A DNA stretch of 6,029 nt from Verrucomicrobiota bacterium (lineage in GTDB: Bacteria > Verrucomicrobiota > Verrucomicrobiia > Verrucomicrobiales > DEV007), in contig JAHDIL010000120.1 in assembly GCA_020630835.1 (NCBI GenBank), forward strand, positions 1-6,029, read 5' to 3'. This document shows, one piece after another, positions 5,207-6,029 of this stretch (position 1 is the first letter of the stretch; the number at the start of each line of letters is the position of its first letter). Both the position numbers and the translations under genes were made by a program. The notes under the pieces are model-generated. The model was not told the DNA's origin. It did no database searches and saw nothing but the letters and a program-made list of their open reading frames with translations.

Positions 5207-6029
5207 ATGCTCATACGTCTAAACGTCACAAACTTCCTCTCCTTTGATTCTCCAACTGAATTCTCCATGATGACATCAAAGGAATCGCGTCACAGCAACC
5301 GAACGGTCAAGGGTGCCCCTCATGTTCCAAGGGTTCTTCAGGCGACCGGAATTTGGGGCGCGAATGCTTCTGGGAAGTCAAACTTATGCCGTGTTTTGGA
5401 GTATGCTCAGTGGATGGTGGTCGACGGTGCGAGACCTGATGCGCCGACAGGAAGAAGACCATTTAGGTTAAGAAGTGCGGCTGCGAGTGAGCCAAGTAAG
5501 TTTGAATTTGAAATACTGGTCGACTTTGAAGGGGAAGAGCGTGTGTTTCGCTACTCTTTTGCCGTAACGAGTAGAGAGGTCGTCGAGGAATCCCTTGTCG
5601 AGATTCGTCCCGCGTCTAAGAAAATTTTTTTCTCACGGAAGTCCTCAGAAGGGAATTCTGAGTTTTCACTCGACTGGTGGGATCGGCGAGTAATTTCAGA
5701 AGAAGACCGGCTGTTCGCTCGTTTCATTGCGAAAGGAACCAAGCCTAACGAGCTCTTTCTTCATGAGGCGATGGATCGAAATCTAGCACTTCTCGGACCG
5801 ATTTTTCGATGGTTTCGAGACCAGTTAGTTGTTATTCGTCCCGACAATGAATTTTTTTTTATGGAAACCCACGAGCCGGGGCGGGGCGAGTTAAGGAATT
5901 ATGCTGCAAAACTTTTGCAAGCAGCAGATACGGGTATAGCAAAAATTGAGGCTATTGAAGTTCCTGCCGAATCAATGGGAATGCCTCCTGAAATGATTGA
6001 GAAAATGCTTGATTCAATCACTGAGGAGG
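5207..6029 (+). CDS. AAA_15 / RloA-like ATPase, N-terminal part (runs off right edge)
   Basis: ATG at 5207, the first start after an in-frame TAG at 5195; 274 codons are present and the C-terminus lies outside. The opening MLIRLNVTNFLSFDSPTEFS is the typical first strand of SMC-like/OLD-like ATPases (COG1106, AAA_15). The Walker A motif GANASGKS is at residues 51-58, preceded by VLQATGIW. Further matches to the family are a PFRL segment soon after, FEFEILVDFEGEERVFRYSF in the middle, a KPNELFLHEA segment and the later WFRDQLVVIRP. The signature and Walker B motifs would lie beyond the edge. Such ATPases are common in defence loci (RloA with RloB, Abi-type and retron-associated systems), often with a nuclease or other effector encoded just downstream. 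It is divergent from the Pycsar operon, so it is probably a separate defence module. The ribosome site is weak (AGGCAG about eight bases upstream). The family is confident; the subtype cannot be decided without the rest. Confidence 0.85.
   Translation, partial: MLIRLNVTNFLSFDSPTEFSMMTSKESRHSNRTVKGAPHVPRVLQATGIWGANASGKSNLCRVLEYAQWMVVDGARPDAPTGRRPFRLRSAAASEPSKFEFEILVDFEGEERVFRYSFAVTSREVVEESLVEIRPASKKIFFSRKSSEGNSEFSLDWWDRRVISEEDRLFARFIAKGTKPNELFLHEAMDRNLALLGPIFRWFRDQLVVIRPDNEFFFMETHEPGRGELRNYAAKLLQAADTGIAKIEAIEVPAESMGMPPEMIEKMLDSITEE

Noticed and set aside
5031..5222. Plus-strand 63-codon frame in the divergent intergenic region
   Set aside because: Begins at a TTG without a ribosome site, is Phe/Lys-rich because of A/T runs, and overlaps the start of the ATPase gene.
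5551..5742. Minus-strand 63-codon frame inside the ATPase gene
   Set aside because: Antisense to a clear AAA_15 coding region; serine/arginine-rich shadow composition.

Overview
The window looks like an accessory (genomic-island) stretch of a proteobacterial chromosome, most likely gammaproteobacterial. Evidence is mixed codon use near 45-50% GC by eye, Shine-Dalgarno motifs before some starts, tightly packed defence-type genes and decayed scraps of other genes. No rRNA, tRNA or marker gene fixes the taxon, so the organism assignment is weak.

Left part (1-1274, minus strand): two genes in a row, separated by 36 bp. The first encodes a 193-residue protein with a signal-peptide-like N-terminus followed by a phage-tail-collar/tail-fibre-tip type domain. 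The second encodes a secreted protein ending in a predicted coiled coil and runs off the left edge. Neither has an assignable function; they look like an exported pair.

Middle part (1275-2258): nearly 1 kb with no intact gene. It holds a possible promoter for the left pair, a perfect hairpin, and a decayed fragment of a chromate transporter (chrA-like). That fragment abuts a block of 21-bp-period direct repeats (three good copies and one degenerate). A possible short HipA-like fragment lies further right. This is a recombination or decay scar.

Right part (2259-5016, minus strand): a three-gene operon that I read as a Pycsar antiphage system. In transcription order it has (i) a 507-residue class III nucleotidyl cyclase (PycC-like) with what appear to be two cyclase-fold domains, (ii) a 145-residue protein resembling prokaryotic E2 ubiquitin-conjugating-like proteins, and (iii) a 247-residue membrane protein of the Pycsar transmembrane effector type (PycTM/DUF5706-like). 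In the known system the cyclase makes a cyclic pyrimidine nucleotide on infection and the membrane effector responds by impairing the membrane. The E2-like middle gene is the unusual part: it recalls CBASS operons in which an E2-type enzyme conjugates the nucleotide-producing enzyme.

Far right (5207 to the end, plus strand): a gene divergent from the Pycsar operon encodes the N-terminal part of an AAA_15/RloA-like ATPase with a clear Walker A motif. It shares a 190-bp AT-rich intergenic region with the cyclase gene. Together these support a defence island.
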